Source: Copromyces sp. CBS 386.78
Taxonomy: Eukaryota; Ascomycota; Sordariomycetes; Sordariales; Sordariaceae
Reading direction: 5' to 3'
NCBI GenBank assembly: GCA_030685235.1
Contig: MU839085.1
Span: 124,001-188,000 of the forward strand
Length of the DNA: 64,000 bases
The notes under the pieces are model-generated. The model ran no database searches. It worked only from the letters and a program-made list of their open reading frames with translations, and was not told the DNA's origin. Position numbers and translations under genes: made by a program. Of this stretch, positions 13,192 through 25,545 are shown in pieces (the stretch's first letter is position 1; each line of letters opens with the position of its first letter).

Positions 13192-13548
13192 TGTCACAAG
13201 GTTATCTATGACTGACTAACCGTCCCATATCGCTACCTTCACCACAGTAATGGTTGCCGGGTTAATAGCATGCTCTAATTAGTTATAGAGACCTAGTATA
13301 GTAAATGCGGCTAAACGCATCTAATATCTAATTGGCTACGGTTATAAACCTACCCCTATCGCTAAAATTATATAAATTATACTAGCTTATAGGATAATCT
13401 ATAGGATAATCTATAGGATAATTAGGCTATACGGGCTATATACTTACTATATATAGATAGCTATTAAGGCTCCCCCAAATAGCTTCCTCTTCTTTGTACA
13501 ATTACGAATGTTTTTATAAATATTTAACGTTCGCTTTGCCCTATAATA
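13192..13548 (+). repeat. 5' LTR of gypsy element 13,192-20,930
   Basis: It is 357 bp, the same length as its partner at 20,574-20,930, and the aligned differences I read are transitions. It contains a 12-bp unit (CTATAGGATAAT) about three times near 13,390-13,424. The first half is less mutated than the partner's; the second half is more mutated. Confidence 0.92.
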
Positions 13549-13599
13549 ATTAATTGTATTTAATTATTATACTACGAATATATATTTTTTTAAATGTAT

Positions 13600-16500
13600 A
13601 TTATTCAATATAATTAAACGACGTTATTAATTATTAAAGAATAGGAGGTTACGAAAACCCGAATTTATAATTTTAAATAACGACGATATTATTATAAACG
13701 AAGGTATCCTTTTAAACGCCCCGTAGTAAGCCTAATTATTAAGATATATTATAGACGACGACGTCGAAGTACCCGATATACTAAATTATACCGAAGAATT
13801 AGAAAATTTAAGAATACTAATAAAGAATTCTAACCCCCCTATTAATAAAGAAGTTTATTTAGTAATTTTGAGCGGACTCCTTCGTACTAATATAGTTATA
13901 GCTCTTATTACAATTATTATTTAATATTCGGCGAAGGTTAAACTTATTTATAATAGTACTTTTATTAACTCCTTCGGCCTAACCGAAAGAAGAGTATTTT
14001 AAGTAATTATTAACCTTATTGCCCGAGTAATTAAAGTATTTAATTATTATCTTACTATTATTGTTAAAGAATTTTAGAATTTTTAGTTTGAGCTTTAATT
14101 TAAAAAAAAATAATACGCTAATATTTTCGACGAATATAAATAAATTTTAAAAAACCTTTACTAAGTTTAAAAAGAATTTTATTAGGCTTATACCGAATTT
14201 AATAACGTACGAAGCCTCATTTAAGCAATATAAATTATTTTCGTTATAAATTAATAGAATTATTATAATGCCTAAATTACTATAGACGGTAATATAGGTA
14301 TAGTAAGGTATTAGAAGCCGTTCTTCTTAAACCCTAAACCTTTCGTAACTATTTAGAAAGATTATGTTAAACGTAATAAAGTGTATTTAACGTAGAAGGG
14401 CTATATCCTTTTTATTTAGACCTTAGATATTATTAGATTCTCCGACGAGAAGATTAAAATTGCTTACGCAAATTATTTATTTAGTTTTAAAATAATTATT
14501 TTAATCGATAAAGATATTTAGAAGATCCTTATAAACCCTAATAATTCTGAAGTTTAATAATAGAAAATAAGTATCAAATTCCTATCCTTTTTAAATATTT
14601 GTTATAATAATATAAATTTACGTTTAAATACCGCCTGTAAATTTAACGAATTTAAGTAAGGAAACTATTTCTTTATTAATTTCGAAATAAAGTACGTTAA
14701 AACTATTAATTACTATAGTTTAAACGACGCTATAAAAGTATATTACTTACGGAATAAAATTTCCTAAAAATTTCGTACTTCTTTTACTTATTAACGAACC
14801 TTCCTTACCGAAAATAATTTTAAAAAATAGTTATTATTCTATTGCAATTTTACGCGCAATATTAAGGACGATGATTATAGGTCTAAATCCGTTACTAGTA
14901 AGACTTCTAATTCGAATTCTAATAATAATTCGGGAAAAACCGTTAATAAAGGAAGCGATATTATAGACTTTAACGCTATTTATATTTTATATACCGTTTA
15001 TAATAATATTATTAAATATTAGAATAAAAATAATTTATATTATAAATACGGAAAGGAAAGGTATATTATAAGGAATTATTATAATAGTATTAATTACGGC
15101 GATCGCAGCCTCTAAATTAGTAATAAAGGGGGCCGAGGAGGCAATAAAAGAGGCCGAAGTGGCCGAAGAGGAGGTAGAGGAGGCCGGGGAGGCGGAAATT
15201 CCGGTTAAAATACCGGGAATACTAATAATAATAGTAATATTAATACTAACCCCTTAGCAGCCGGCTAACGGGGGTATAGTAATAATATAAACTTTTATAT
15301 TGTAAATGCTGGAGAAGAAGACGAAGGTAAAGAATATTATAATAATAATGTAAGTAATAATTAAGGAAATAATTAAACCTTATAAATAGTTGCCTATAGG
15401 GGCGAAAAAAGTCTATAAGAAAAAGGAAAAAATCGTTCGGAAATTTAAAAATAATTATTATTAATTTACTAAATAATTTCTATTAAAATTTATTATTCCT
15501 TTCCTCTTATTTATCCTTCGGATTACGTAAAATTTATTATATTATTTTTATTAATAATAGTTGTATAATAATTATTTTTATTAATTGTTCTTTTATAAGG
15601 AAAAATGGATTCGTTATATTTAAATTTTTAAAACCTAAGAAATTAATTCTCGTTAATAGTATTATAAAAAGATTTTTTATTAAAGGACTTACGGCGAACC
15701 TTTATATTAGTTATTATTTGGAAAATATTATATTTTTAATTTATAATATTTCTCCTAGCTACTTTATTATTTTAAGATTACCCTAATTTAAGAAATACGA
15801 GCCGTATATTTTTTAAATAGAAGGGAAAATTTAATTTACTAATTAGTATACCGACCGATACTTCCTATCGGATTTCCCCGTTTCCCTACGGAATATTTCT
15901 AATATATAGAACCGCTCTCTTAATAATTTACATTATTAATTTTATACGGCGATAATAAACGAATGGGATAAAAAAATATTATTAAATATCTTAAAGATAT
16001 TAAGGCTTTTACTTAGGATAAATAATTATATTAGCTGGATAAAAAGTAGTTTAATAAATTATTCGATTCTAATCCCTACGGAGGGATTTATACGTAGTAA
16101 TATTTAGCCGCCAAAATTATTACTTTATTAAAATCTATTAGAATATTAGATTCTAAAGGATTAATACTTAATCCCTATAGAAAGATTTATACGCGACAAT
16201 ATTTAACCGCCAAAGCTACTACCTTACTAGAATCTAATAGAATATTAGATTCCAAAGGATCGACCACCGCTTTATTAAAATTTAAAAGAATTTTAAAATC
16301 TAAAATACTACCCCGGGACTACCGATAGGAGTATTAATAAAATTACTAATAAGGTAGATTACTATTATTAAAGTTTAGAATTATTATTAAAAGCTAATTT
16401 TAACCCTATACCGCTCCTATACTAATAAGAACTTCGTTAAAATATATTAAGGCCATTATAATTTTAGGATTGTATCCCTTATAATAGACCGAAGTATAGT

Positions 16501-19500
16501 AATATTTAAGTATTAAAATTATTATTAAAGAACGATTTTATTTCTATTCCGACTTCCTATTGCGAGCCCTACGAAAGCTGCCCTAAGGGTAAAGCCTATA
16601 ACTTTTATAAGTTTTATAAAGCTAACGAGAATTTCTACTTAAAATAAGGGGCGTGGTTATACCGCCGTAACCTCTTTTTATACTGTTTTAAACTTTCTAT
16701 TAAAGGATTTATTGGAAATATAGCCTTACTAGATTACAATGTATTAAAATAGGTAGTAAAACCTTTTATACCCGTACCGCTTTGTAAAAAAATAAAAGGC
16801 GTAAAGAATTCCCCTAGTATTGCTTATTTAATTACGAAGCGGTTTAAAATAATCGAAGGACGAATTAACGTTTAAAATATATATAATATTAATATTACCG
16901 CTTTTAATTTCTTATACGAAACGTATAATTTATAACCTTACCTTATAAATTATATAGAAATCTACCGATTAACTACCTTCTACGAAACTAATACTTATAA
17001 TAACCTTACTAAAGAAATAGCCCAAAATATTATAAATAATAAAAGTAAGTAATATAAAGACCGCCTCCTAAGGCGCCTCTACGAATTTATCGACGCGTAT
17101 ATAAGGGACGCAAATTAAAAAGAATTAGTAACCGTTAAAATTGCCCAAATTACTACTCTTATAAGCGATTTAGAAATAGACGCGCCTATATACGAAGCTA
17201 TTATTATAAAGATTACGGAGGAAGACGCACTAACGTTCTATAAGAAAGTTGACCGGCCTCTAAAAACTAATAAGGAAATTAAATTTAAATTCCTATATAA
17301 ATATTAGAGAAGAATTAACGCTTTCTATATTAAGAAAGCGAATAAGCTTCCACCTTATCGAATATACGACTATAAAATCGAATTTACGTTAGGGGAAAAG
17401 CCGCCGAACGTCCGCTATTAACCGGTTTTACTTATAGAAATAACTATTATTAAAAAATAGATTGACAGTCAATTAGAAAATAGTTTTATTAAATTTTCCT
17501 AATTTTAAGTAGTTTTACCTTTATTCTTTATAAATAAGCTTGGCGGGGGTATTCGTATTTATATTAATTATTGTAATATTAATAACGTTATATTTAAAAT
17601 ATAATACTCGTTTCTATTAATTAAAGAAATTCTTAATGCTATTTATTATATTAAAATTTTTACTAAGTTAAATATTATTGCCGCTTTTAACCGAATCCGT
17701 ATTTAAAAAGGCTACGAATAGTTAATTGCTTTTATTATACGTTTTAGACTTTATAAATTATTAATCTTTCCTTTCGGCCTTTAAGGCGTACCCAATACGT
17801 TTTAAAATTATATTAACGACGTATTATATAATATTCTAAATATTTATATAATAATATACTTAAATAATATTTTCGTTTACTCTAAAAATATAGAAGAGTA
17901 TACCGCCTATATAAACGAAGTCCTTACAAGAATAATTGATATTAGCCTTTAATTAAATATCGATAAGTACGAATTCGATATTACCCGTATAAAATACTTA
18001 GGCCTTTTTATTATACTAAGGGGTATAGAAATAGACTTTACGAAAGTAAAAGCCGTTATTAAATAGGAAGCCCCGTAATTATAACGCTAATTTTAAAGGT
18101 TCTTAGGATTTATAAATTTTTACCGGCGCTTTATTTAATATTTTTTAATTATAATTATTCTGCTATACAATTTTACGAAGAAATTAGTTGAATAGCGTTA
18201 AATAAAAGACTATTAAAGAGTTTTTAAAGAATTAAAGAAAGTTTTTACTACAAGTCCCGTCCTTCGAATTTACGACTAGTCCCGCTTAATTGTAGTTAAA
18301 ATTAGTACTTCTAATTAGGCCGTAGGTAATATACTATTTTAATATAACGACGAGAATATTTTACGCTTAATTGTATATTTTTTATAGAAATATTCCGCTG
18401 TAAAATATAATTACAATATTTATAATAAAGAATTATTTATAATTATTAAAGCCTTAGAGGAATAGGGATTGGAATTATAAGGCGCCCAAAAACTATTTAA
18501 AATCCTAATCGATTATAAAGGCTTATAAACTTTTACGAAGAATAAAACACTTATACCGCAGTATATACGGTAATTTAATTTCCTATTTAAATTCAATTTT
18601 ACTATTAAATATAAGCCGGGTACTCTCTAAATCCGTCCTAATACTTTAAATAGGAAATTAGAAGATATACCGAAGGATATAAACAATAATTAGTTAAAAG
18701 CCCGCTATAAAATACTTTTCGACCCCTCCGTCTTCGTAAATTATATTTATACTTATAAATTTAATCCGGAAGAATTATTTATAAATAAATTAATCGACAC
18801 TAATTACCGCAATTTAATTTTCTATTAAAATTTAATAGCCGCCCTTATAAATAAAAACCGTTGAATATAATTTAAAGTACTAAAGAAAAATATAAGAAAA
18901 ATAGCTTTTATAAAATGTTATATAATTAATAATAAAGTATATTAATATTCAACGCTTATAGTCAATTTAAAAAATACGGTACTATAATTATATTTTATAC
19001 GAAGGTATTATAAACCCGTATTAGTAAATTACTAAGGCCGGGATAAAACGTTTACTACTTTTAATCGCTTATTTTATTAGTTAAGTATAAAAAAGGCCGT
19101 TAAGTCTTATTATAAAGCTTATTTCTAATATATAAAAACGAAGCTATTATAATACGTATTAATAGGGCTTTTAAAACCTTTATTAATACCCTTCGCCCTA
19201 TAGAAGGATATTACTATCGATTATATTACCCCTATAATGTTTTACGTCCGGGGAGGCTGAAAGTATAAATGTATTATTATAATAGTAAATTGCTTAACGA
19301 AAATAAAGTACTATATCCTAATTAAAATATTAATTATAAAGGAGTTCTTTAATTGATTTATTGAAAAAATTTACGCCCTTTATAGCCTACCGGATATTAT
19401 TATTTCTAATTGCGGTATTTAATTTATTTTATAATTTTAGAAGGCTCTATTTAAAAGATTAAAAATTACCTTAAAATTATTATCGGCTTTCTACAAAGAA

Positions 19501-20480
19501 ATTAATAGTTAGACCGAATATATTAACGTTAAATTAAAGCGTTTCCTTCGTATTTATATTAATTAGGTTTAAGACGATTAAGTCGATTAATTACCCCTAG
19601 TAAAATTCGCGGGTAATAACGTATATTTAAATAGTACTAGTATATCCCCGTTCTTCGCAAATTATAATTTTCACCTTCGGATAGGAATTAAGCCCGCTTA
19701 ATTATATTTATTAGGGCTTTCTAAAATATAGTGGGCAGAGTATTTTAAAGTTAATAAAATTGCCGACCGGTTTAATATAATATTAAATAAAATTATTGCT
19801 ATAATTAAGAGTAATTAAATATAGTACGAAGAAACCGCTAACGAAAGACGGTCTAATATATCGAAGTACTATATCGGCGATAAAATCTTATTTAATATAA
19901 TTAACTTTATATTGGGCCGTTCGTAAATTAAATTTATACTATTATAGGAAGGGCCTTTTAAAATTGTAAAAGTAAATAGCTACTGTATTATACTAAATTT
20001 CCCCGTTAATATAAAATATAATTGTATTTTCTACGTTAATATAATAAAATTTTAAAATTATTAAAGGATCCCCGGGTAGGATAAAACCTAAAATATCTAA
20101 ATAAATAACGGGCGGATTATAAAACGAATAAATAACGTTGAAGACGTAGTCGAATAATTCTATAAAATTATTAACGATTATTGTTTTAATATAAAAAATA
20201 GTAAATAAAAATACCGAATAATTTAAAGAAGCCCCTACAATCCTATTTAGTAACTATAGAAGGATGTAGAGTATTATATCGACGACTTTAAAAAGTTTTA
20301 TAATAATAACCTAAATATATTAATGCTACTATAATAGATCGCGGACGAAAAACGTCGTTATAGAGCTAAGAAAGTTCTAGAAAAGGCTGTTAGGACGGAC
20401 TAGCCGCTGGAAAAGATAATATTAGTAATATAGCGATTACTACGTTACTAAGAGGGTAAAGCAACGGCCTAAAAAAGAAA
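13600..20480 (+). pseudogene. gag-pol of gypsy element, RIP-mutated
   Basis: Gag ends in a CCHC zinc knuckle at about 15,037-15,084, read as Y-x2-Y-x4-Y-x4-Y, so every metal ligand has become Tyr. An RGG-type Gly/Arg-rich tail follows at about 15,120-15,215. The protease region lies at about 15,540-15,700. RT lies at about 17,440-18,080, with YLNNIFVYS (original YLDD) at about 17,857-17,883. RNase H follows at about 18,250-18,600. Integrase lies at about 19,200-19,620, with ISNRG where SDRG is expected. A GPF-type module (EGPFKIVKV) is at about 19,950-20,060. Stops are TAA and TAG. No chromodomain is convincing at the C-terminus. Confidence 0.88.
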
Positions 20481-20573
20481 ATAAAAATAATATAAAAGGG
20501 TAAGTAATAAATATTGCAGAGGAGATTAAAAAGGGAAGTATTTTTACCTTAAGGGTATTTTAAGCGAAGGAAG

Positions 20574-20930
20574 TATTATAGGGTTATTTATAATTAATTA
20601 ACCGTCCTATATTACTACTTTTACTACGGTAATAGTTACCGGGTTAATAGTATATTCTAATTAGCTACAAAGACTTAGCATAGTAGATACGGCTAAACGC
20701 ATCTAATATTTAACTAATTATAATTATTAACCTACTCCTATCGCTAAGGCTATATAGACTACACCAACTTATAGGATGATCTATGGGATGATCTATGGGA
20801 TAACTAGGCTGTACGGGCTATATGCTCACTGTATATAGATGGTTATTAGGGCTCCCCTAGATAGCTTCTTCTTCCTCGTGCAATTACGAATATCTTTACA
20901 GATACCTAACGTTCGCTTTGCCCCGTAATA
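20574..20930 (+). repeat. 3' LTR of gypsy element 13,192-20,930
   Basis: It is 357 bp and pairs with 13,192-13,548. The second half keeps G and C where the 5' LTR has A and T, for example GGATGATCTATGGGATGATC near 20,780. The first half is the more mutated of the pair. Confidence 0.92.
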
Positions 20931-23900
20931 GATTTACTTACTTCGTATCCGCAGTAGGTCTCCGCTAACCTCAATCTACGTTTTTATATCTTTATAATTC
21001 TATAAGTAAATTTCTTCTACTTACTTAAATTATTTACCGAATTAGTAATTATTAAAATCCTTATAATATTTAGGTTCTAAAGGTAAATCTCATTTATAAA
21101 TACTTTTAAAACGATTAAGCTTAGTAATTAACCGTTCTACCTCCGCTTTAATAATAATCTTCCCTATTATCTTTACTACTAATTATATTAATCTACTAGT
21201 ATAAAAGGCGGCTTCCCAAGGTTCTTATTAGCAAATACGCTAATTTATTATTCGGTCTATTAAATAACCAATATAGAATACAGCCGGCGAGGTTAATAGA
21301 AGTAACGGATAAGACCCTATAATATATTCGAAAAATATTTTTTCTATAATAGGGTATAGACTAGCTCCTACTTAAGTTTAACCGCTCTTTTTTTAAGAAG
21401 TATTTTAACTTTGTTTATAATTTCTATCTAGGAAGTTTAATAATAACAATTCGATATTTATATTATTAATATTATTTTATAGGTTATAGCCTTCTCTCTC
21501 TAATAAATTAAATACCCCCGAGGGTTAATTATACGGCTTATTTACTTTATTAAATAAATCCGCTAATTCCTCGCTACTTATCTAGAGGTCCTTTTTCAAC
21601 TTCTTAAAGTCTAGGTTATATGTAATTTCTTCGTCAAAAATCACGTCCCTAATCTATACGATTCTATTTATATACGGATTCTATATACGGTAGATTAAAA
21701 TTACTAAATAATTAATAAAGAAATTTACCTATACTTTAAATAAATATTTCTAACGCCGCTTCTCTTTTTTCTAAGCAGTATTCATTATTATAAATACTTT
21801 ATAACTATAGATTTTTAAATAATTTAAATTTAATTTACGTACTTTTTAATAACCGTATTATTAAGTAATATAAGTATAAAACCGTTTAAATAGAGATTTC
21901 TAATTGTAAAGGTACCGAGGGGATTTATTAATAAAATAGACTACTACAATAGTAATTTCTAACTATAAATCGATTAGAAATTTTAAATTTATTAATATAG
22001 TATTATATCTTTCTTTAACTACACCCTCTAAATACTTTACCCCTCCATTCTATATTTATATATTAAGAGTAAAGGGTTTAACTATTATTCCTCATTATAA
22101 TAACCTTTATTAAATCTCGTTATTTATAAATTCGTTATCGAATTCGAAGGTTTTAACTTGAATATTATACTATTATTTTAATATATTAATATAGGATACT
22201 AGCGTAATAGCGATAATAATTACTTAACGATTTAATAAATAGTAATCCTAAATATAATTAAATTAGCGGTATATAATAAGGAAGAGATATTTAACCCTAT
22301 TACTTCCTTCGTTAAATTCGAAGAAATCCGCTACGAATTTTTCCCCTAATTTATAGCCGTAATTTCTAAGTATATAGTAAACTTGTCGTTTAATCTTTAC
22401 TATAGCATATACATTATATTTAATTAATAGTATATTATAAATCCGTACCCTATTAACGTTTTAAAAATAGTCGAATACTTTTAGTCTTAAGTAACCGAAT
22501 CGTAAATACTAAATATCTACCGTCTATTTAGAGGGGTATTATATATAGGAATTAATTTTATACTAACGTATTATAAACGAAGCTCTAATAACTAATAGAA
22601 GGATAGTTTCTATAACCGTTTAATTATAAATAATATTCAAGTAATAAAAAATAATCTATTAATTTTCCTTAAATAATTATTAGAGGGACGGTAATCCTAA
22701 TAAAAACCCTACCTTCGCAATTAGATATAAGAAACGAAATTAATAGCGAAATTAGAGTAAAAGGCGACTTCCTTTAATTATAACTTTAAAGGGCCGTTCT
22801 TTCCTCTAATAATAACGTTAACCTCCTTAAACCTTTTAATCGCTACTTAAGTATCTCTAGCCTCTATATACTCATCTAAATTAATATAACGAAAATAAAA
22901 GAAATAAATAATTTTATTAAATATATAAAGCGAATTACTAAAGTCGAATATAATTAAATTCTTAAAGGGATAAATCTCTTCCCTAATTTAATATACTCCA
23001 CTAACTTAAAAGGTTAATCTATAAGCAATATTATAATTTACATTAAATAATTACACAATTTCCTACTTTTTCAGAACTTTCCCCTTACCTCTATTTTTAA
23101 TTACAATTCTTTTAACTTCTTTAATTAATTTAAAATCTTTTACGAAATTCGATTTAATAACGCGTTTAATTAAGGTGAATAACTTCGTAATATATTTAAA
23201 CCTTATATTTAAAATAATATATTAATACTCTTTTAAAGAATATAGTCCCTTCTCGTATACTTTATATATAAATAAATCTACCGCCTTCTTACAAGTTTAA
23301 ATTTCGGTTTTATCCGATTAGAATTTTCTTTTACTAAATCTAACCCCTTTAAACTTTTTCTTACTATTTTAACGAGCGTCCTTATTATTAGCTTTTTTAT
23401 TTTAACTTTCGCTAATAAATTTCTAATTATTAAATTCAATATTAATTTCGCTAATACTAAAGGCGCTATAATATGTTCCTTTTTTAATAATAGCCCTATA
23501 TTTCGCAAAGTCGATACTATATTTTTTAAAGTTTTTATAAACTTCTATATATATAGAGAAACTCTATTTGTACGTGGTAAAATCTCTATTTGTACGTGGT
23601 GAAAAAATGTGAATTTCAATATCCTTTTTAGAGTACCAAAAGGATTTTTAAGGAGGCAAAAAGTATATTATATTTTTTCTTATTTTTTTCTCTACCTAAC
23701 ACTACCTTTTTCAAGGCTGTATATACCTGGTACCCCTGAAAACTTTAAAGAAAGAAAGCTATTATAAATAAAAAATTAGGAAGATTAAAAGTTCAAAAGT
23801 CTAGAAAAGTAGGATTTAGATGACGGTTGAGGCTATAAGGTTGGTACGTACCTCCAAAAATCCGTCTAAAATCGACGAGTAATTTGGTACTACTTTCAGT

Positions 23901-24880
23901 TTTATATACTAAAGTTTGACTAAGTTATAGTTAGAAAAGCAAAAGTATACCACGTACAAATAGAGATTTCACCACGTACAAATAGAGTTTCTCTATATAT
24001 AAACGTACCGTCGGCTATTTATTTATCGAATTTCTAAATACCTTTATACTATTTAAAATATATAATTTTAATTACGTTAATAAAGTCGATATATTAGGAA
24101 TTAACAACCTTAATCTTTCCAACCCTTATAATTTAACCGTTATTTATAATAGTAAACTATTTTTAAAATTAATTAATCTAATTCTTAAATTCTTTAATTA
24201 AAATAACGACCGATTTATAATATTATATCTCACCCCGGATCTACTCGTTAACAATTTTATAATTAATTATACTCTTTAATTATTAATACTATTCGTTAAT
24301 CTTCTATTCCTCCTTTATAATACTATTTTACAGCCTGTAATTAATTAATATTCTTATTTAAGTACATACGGCCTTATCGCTAACTACAAACTCTTTCCAA
24401 TTTTTTTTAAAATCGGAGTAGAACGTAAATTCTAATTTAAAGAGATTTCTATTAAATAGATCTACTTCGGTAGTAAGGGTGTCGAAAACTATCTCGTTTC
24501 GTTTTCGGTATTTAATAGGGACTTTTCGAAGAATTCTATCCTAATCTATAATAATATAAACAGTAGCTCCGCTATCGAAAAAGTTAAATTCATCTTTAAT
24601 AATTCGGATCCGCTCCTTAATTTCCTTAGTAATAGGGTACTAGTTCGGATAGGGTTATTTCAATTCGATAGGTCTTTCGATCGTACTTTAAATCTATTTT
24701 TAAAGGTATTTATATTATATTTTAATTAAAATATTAGTTCCTAACGGATCTAATCCTCCCCGTCTTTAAAGTAGGCGATATTCTCCTTAATCTCGTTACT
24801 AATCTTTAAAAGAGATATCGTATCGTTATTTTTAAATTTTAATAATAATCATCGTATTAATAGGTAATACGCGTATCAGA
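20931..24880 (-). pseudogene. Ty1/copia polyprotein 5' part (protease to integrase), RIP-mutated
   Basis: On the minus strand, reading from right to left, a protease motif FFDSGATVYI is at about 24,562-24,585. The integrase-to-RT linker motif VIFDEE, which copia polyproteins carry after the integrase core, is at about 21,616-21,650. Near 20,935-21,250 the linker leads to the RT start that continues at 13,191. The frame is broken by a short DNA transposon at 23,556-23,993 and by many TAA/TAG codons. A 76-codon open stretch at 23,278-23,508 is basic and part of this decayed frame. Gag should lie beyond 24,800 but is not recognisable, so the 5' boundary is uncertain. Confidence 0.72.
23556..23993. 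mobile_element. Non-autonomous DNA transposon (MITE) with 45-bp TIRs and TATATATA duplication
   Basis: The ends are inverted repeats: 23,556-23,600 and 23,949-23,993 match at 44 of 45 positions and begin GAGAAACTC. Each arm contains CTCTATTTGTACGTGGT twice, 22 bp apart. Identical 8-bp TATATATA sequences flank the element (23,548-23,555 and 23,994-24,001). At 438 bp it has no coding capacity. Its interior keeps many CpA and TpG dinucleotides, unlike the surrounding copia DNA, so it escaped or postdates RIP. An 8-bp duplication fits hAT and a few other superfamilies; the superfamily is not decided by what I see. Confidence 0.85.
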
Positions 24881-24884
24881 TTAT

Positions 24885-25545
24885 TAATTGTTAGATTTAC
24901 TAGTGTAAACTGGTTGATTGAACTATCTAGAAACTAGCCCTCCAATAGATCCGCTCCAGAAGGTCTGGGGGGTGCTCGGGTATCCTAGAAATGCTAAGAC
25001 CTGTAGTTAGGTGACTGGGACCCTCTACATTTGGGTGTGATCTGCATCCTGTAATCTGACACATTTTACCACTCACACTGCCCACTGGCCGTTTCCGATT
25101 ATGTACAGCAGAAGAAACTGTACCGAACGTGACAAGTTAGACAATTACGTACTAATAACCATAATACGGGGCCTCACAGTGGTGAAGTGGGTAAACTAAT
25201 TCCAGAGGTGATGCACTGACGGGGCAGGTGCCTTTGAACACCGAATAACTCGAAAAAAAAGAAAAAATTTTTTTGGGCGTATAACAAATCATCGAGATGG
25301 TACATTGTAGGTCAGCTTTTTAGTGAGTTCCTAGAGGGGCTTGGAAGGAATCGTCAGTATAGTCTCTATTACATTAACCCCCGTCGACTCCCTTCAACGG
25401 ACCCGCCCCACATAAAATGTGGGTCTCCCCTCCTCGAACTTTGTAAGAGGAGGTCTATTACAATTTTGTGCAAAAACGTCGTCGGCTATACTTATACACA
25501 TACAAATCGGCCTCAACAATTTTTATTTTATAATAAACACTTACA
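24885..25545. other. Island of unmutated, normal-composition DNA inside the RIP zone
   Basis: About 650 bp keep ordinary base composition and abundant CpA/TpG while both sides are AT-converted. It holds no convincing ORF; the open frame across 25,419-25,604 runs out into AT-rich DNA. Visible structure: an exact pol III A-box (TGGTGAAGTGG, 25,180-25,190), a weak B-box-like TTTGAACAC 53 bp on, an A-rich then T-rich run near 25,254-25,274, and two 7-bp perfect hairpins (25,407-25,423 and 25,429-25,453). It could be a young insertion such as a tRNA-derived SINE, or single-copy DNA. I see no terminal repeats. Confidence 0.6.

Larger units (their letters stand above)
13192..20930 (+). mobile_element. 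Complete Ty3/gypsy LTR retrotransposon with 357-bp LTRs
   Basis: Direct LTRs of equal length, 13,192-13,548 and 20,574-20,930, flank a + strand gag-pol region. The LTR starts TGTCACAAGG on the left and TATTATAGGG (RIP form) on the right; both end in GTAATA or TATAATA. A purine run (GCGAAGGAAG) lies directly before the 3' LTR. The element splits a Ty1/copia gene in the opposite orientation. I could not find a matching target duplication: the left flank is CGAAG and the right flank GATTT. Confidence 0.9.

Noticed and set aside
25171..25245. A tRNA gene at the A-box match
   Set aside because: The B-box is poor and I could not fold an acceptor stem or anticodon arm; kept only as a possible SINE head.
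25407..25453. 3' end of a Helitron (hairpin followed by CTRR)
   Set aside because: The hairpins are present but the sequence after them (TCTATT) does not fit CTRR and no 5' TC end was found.
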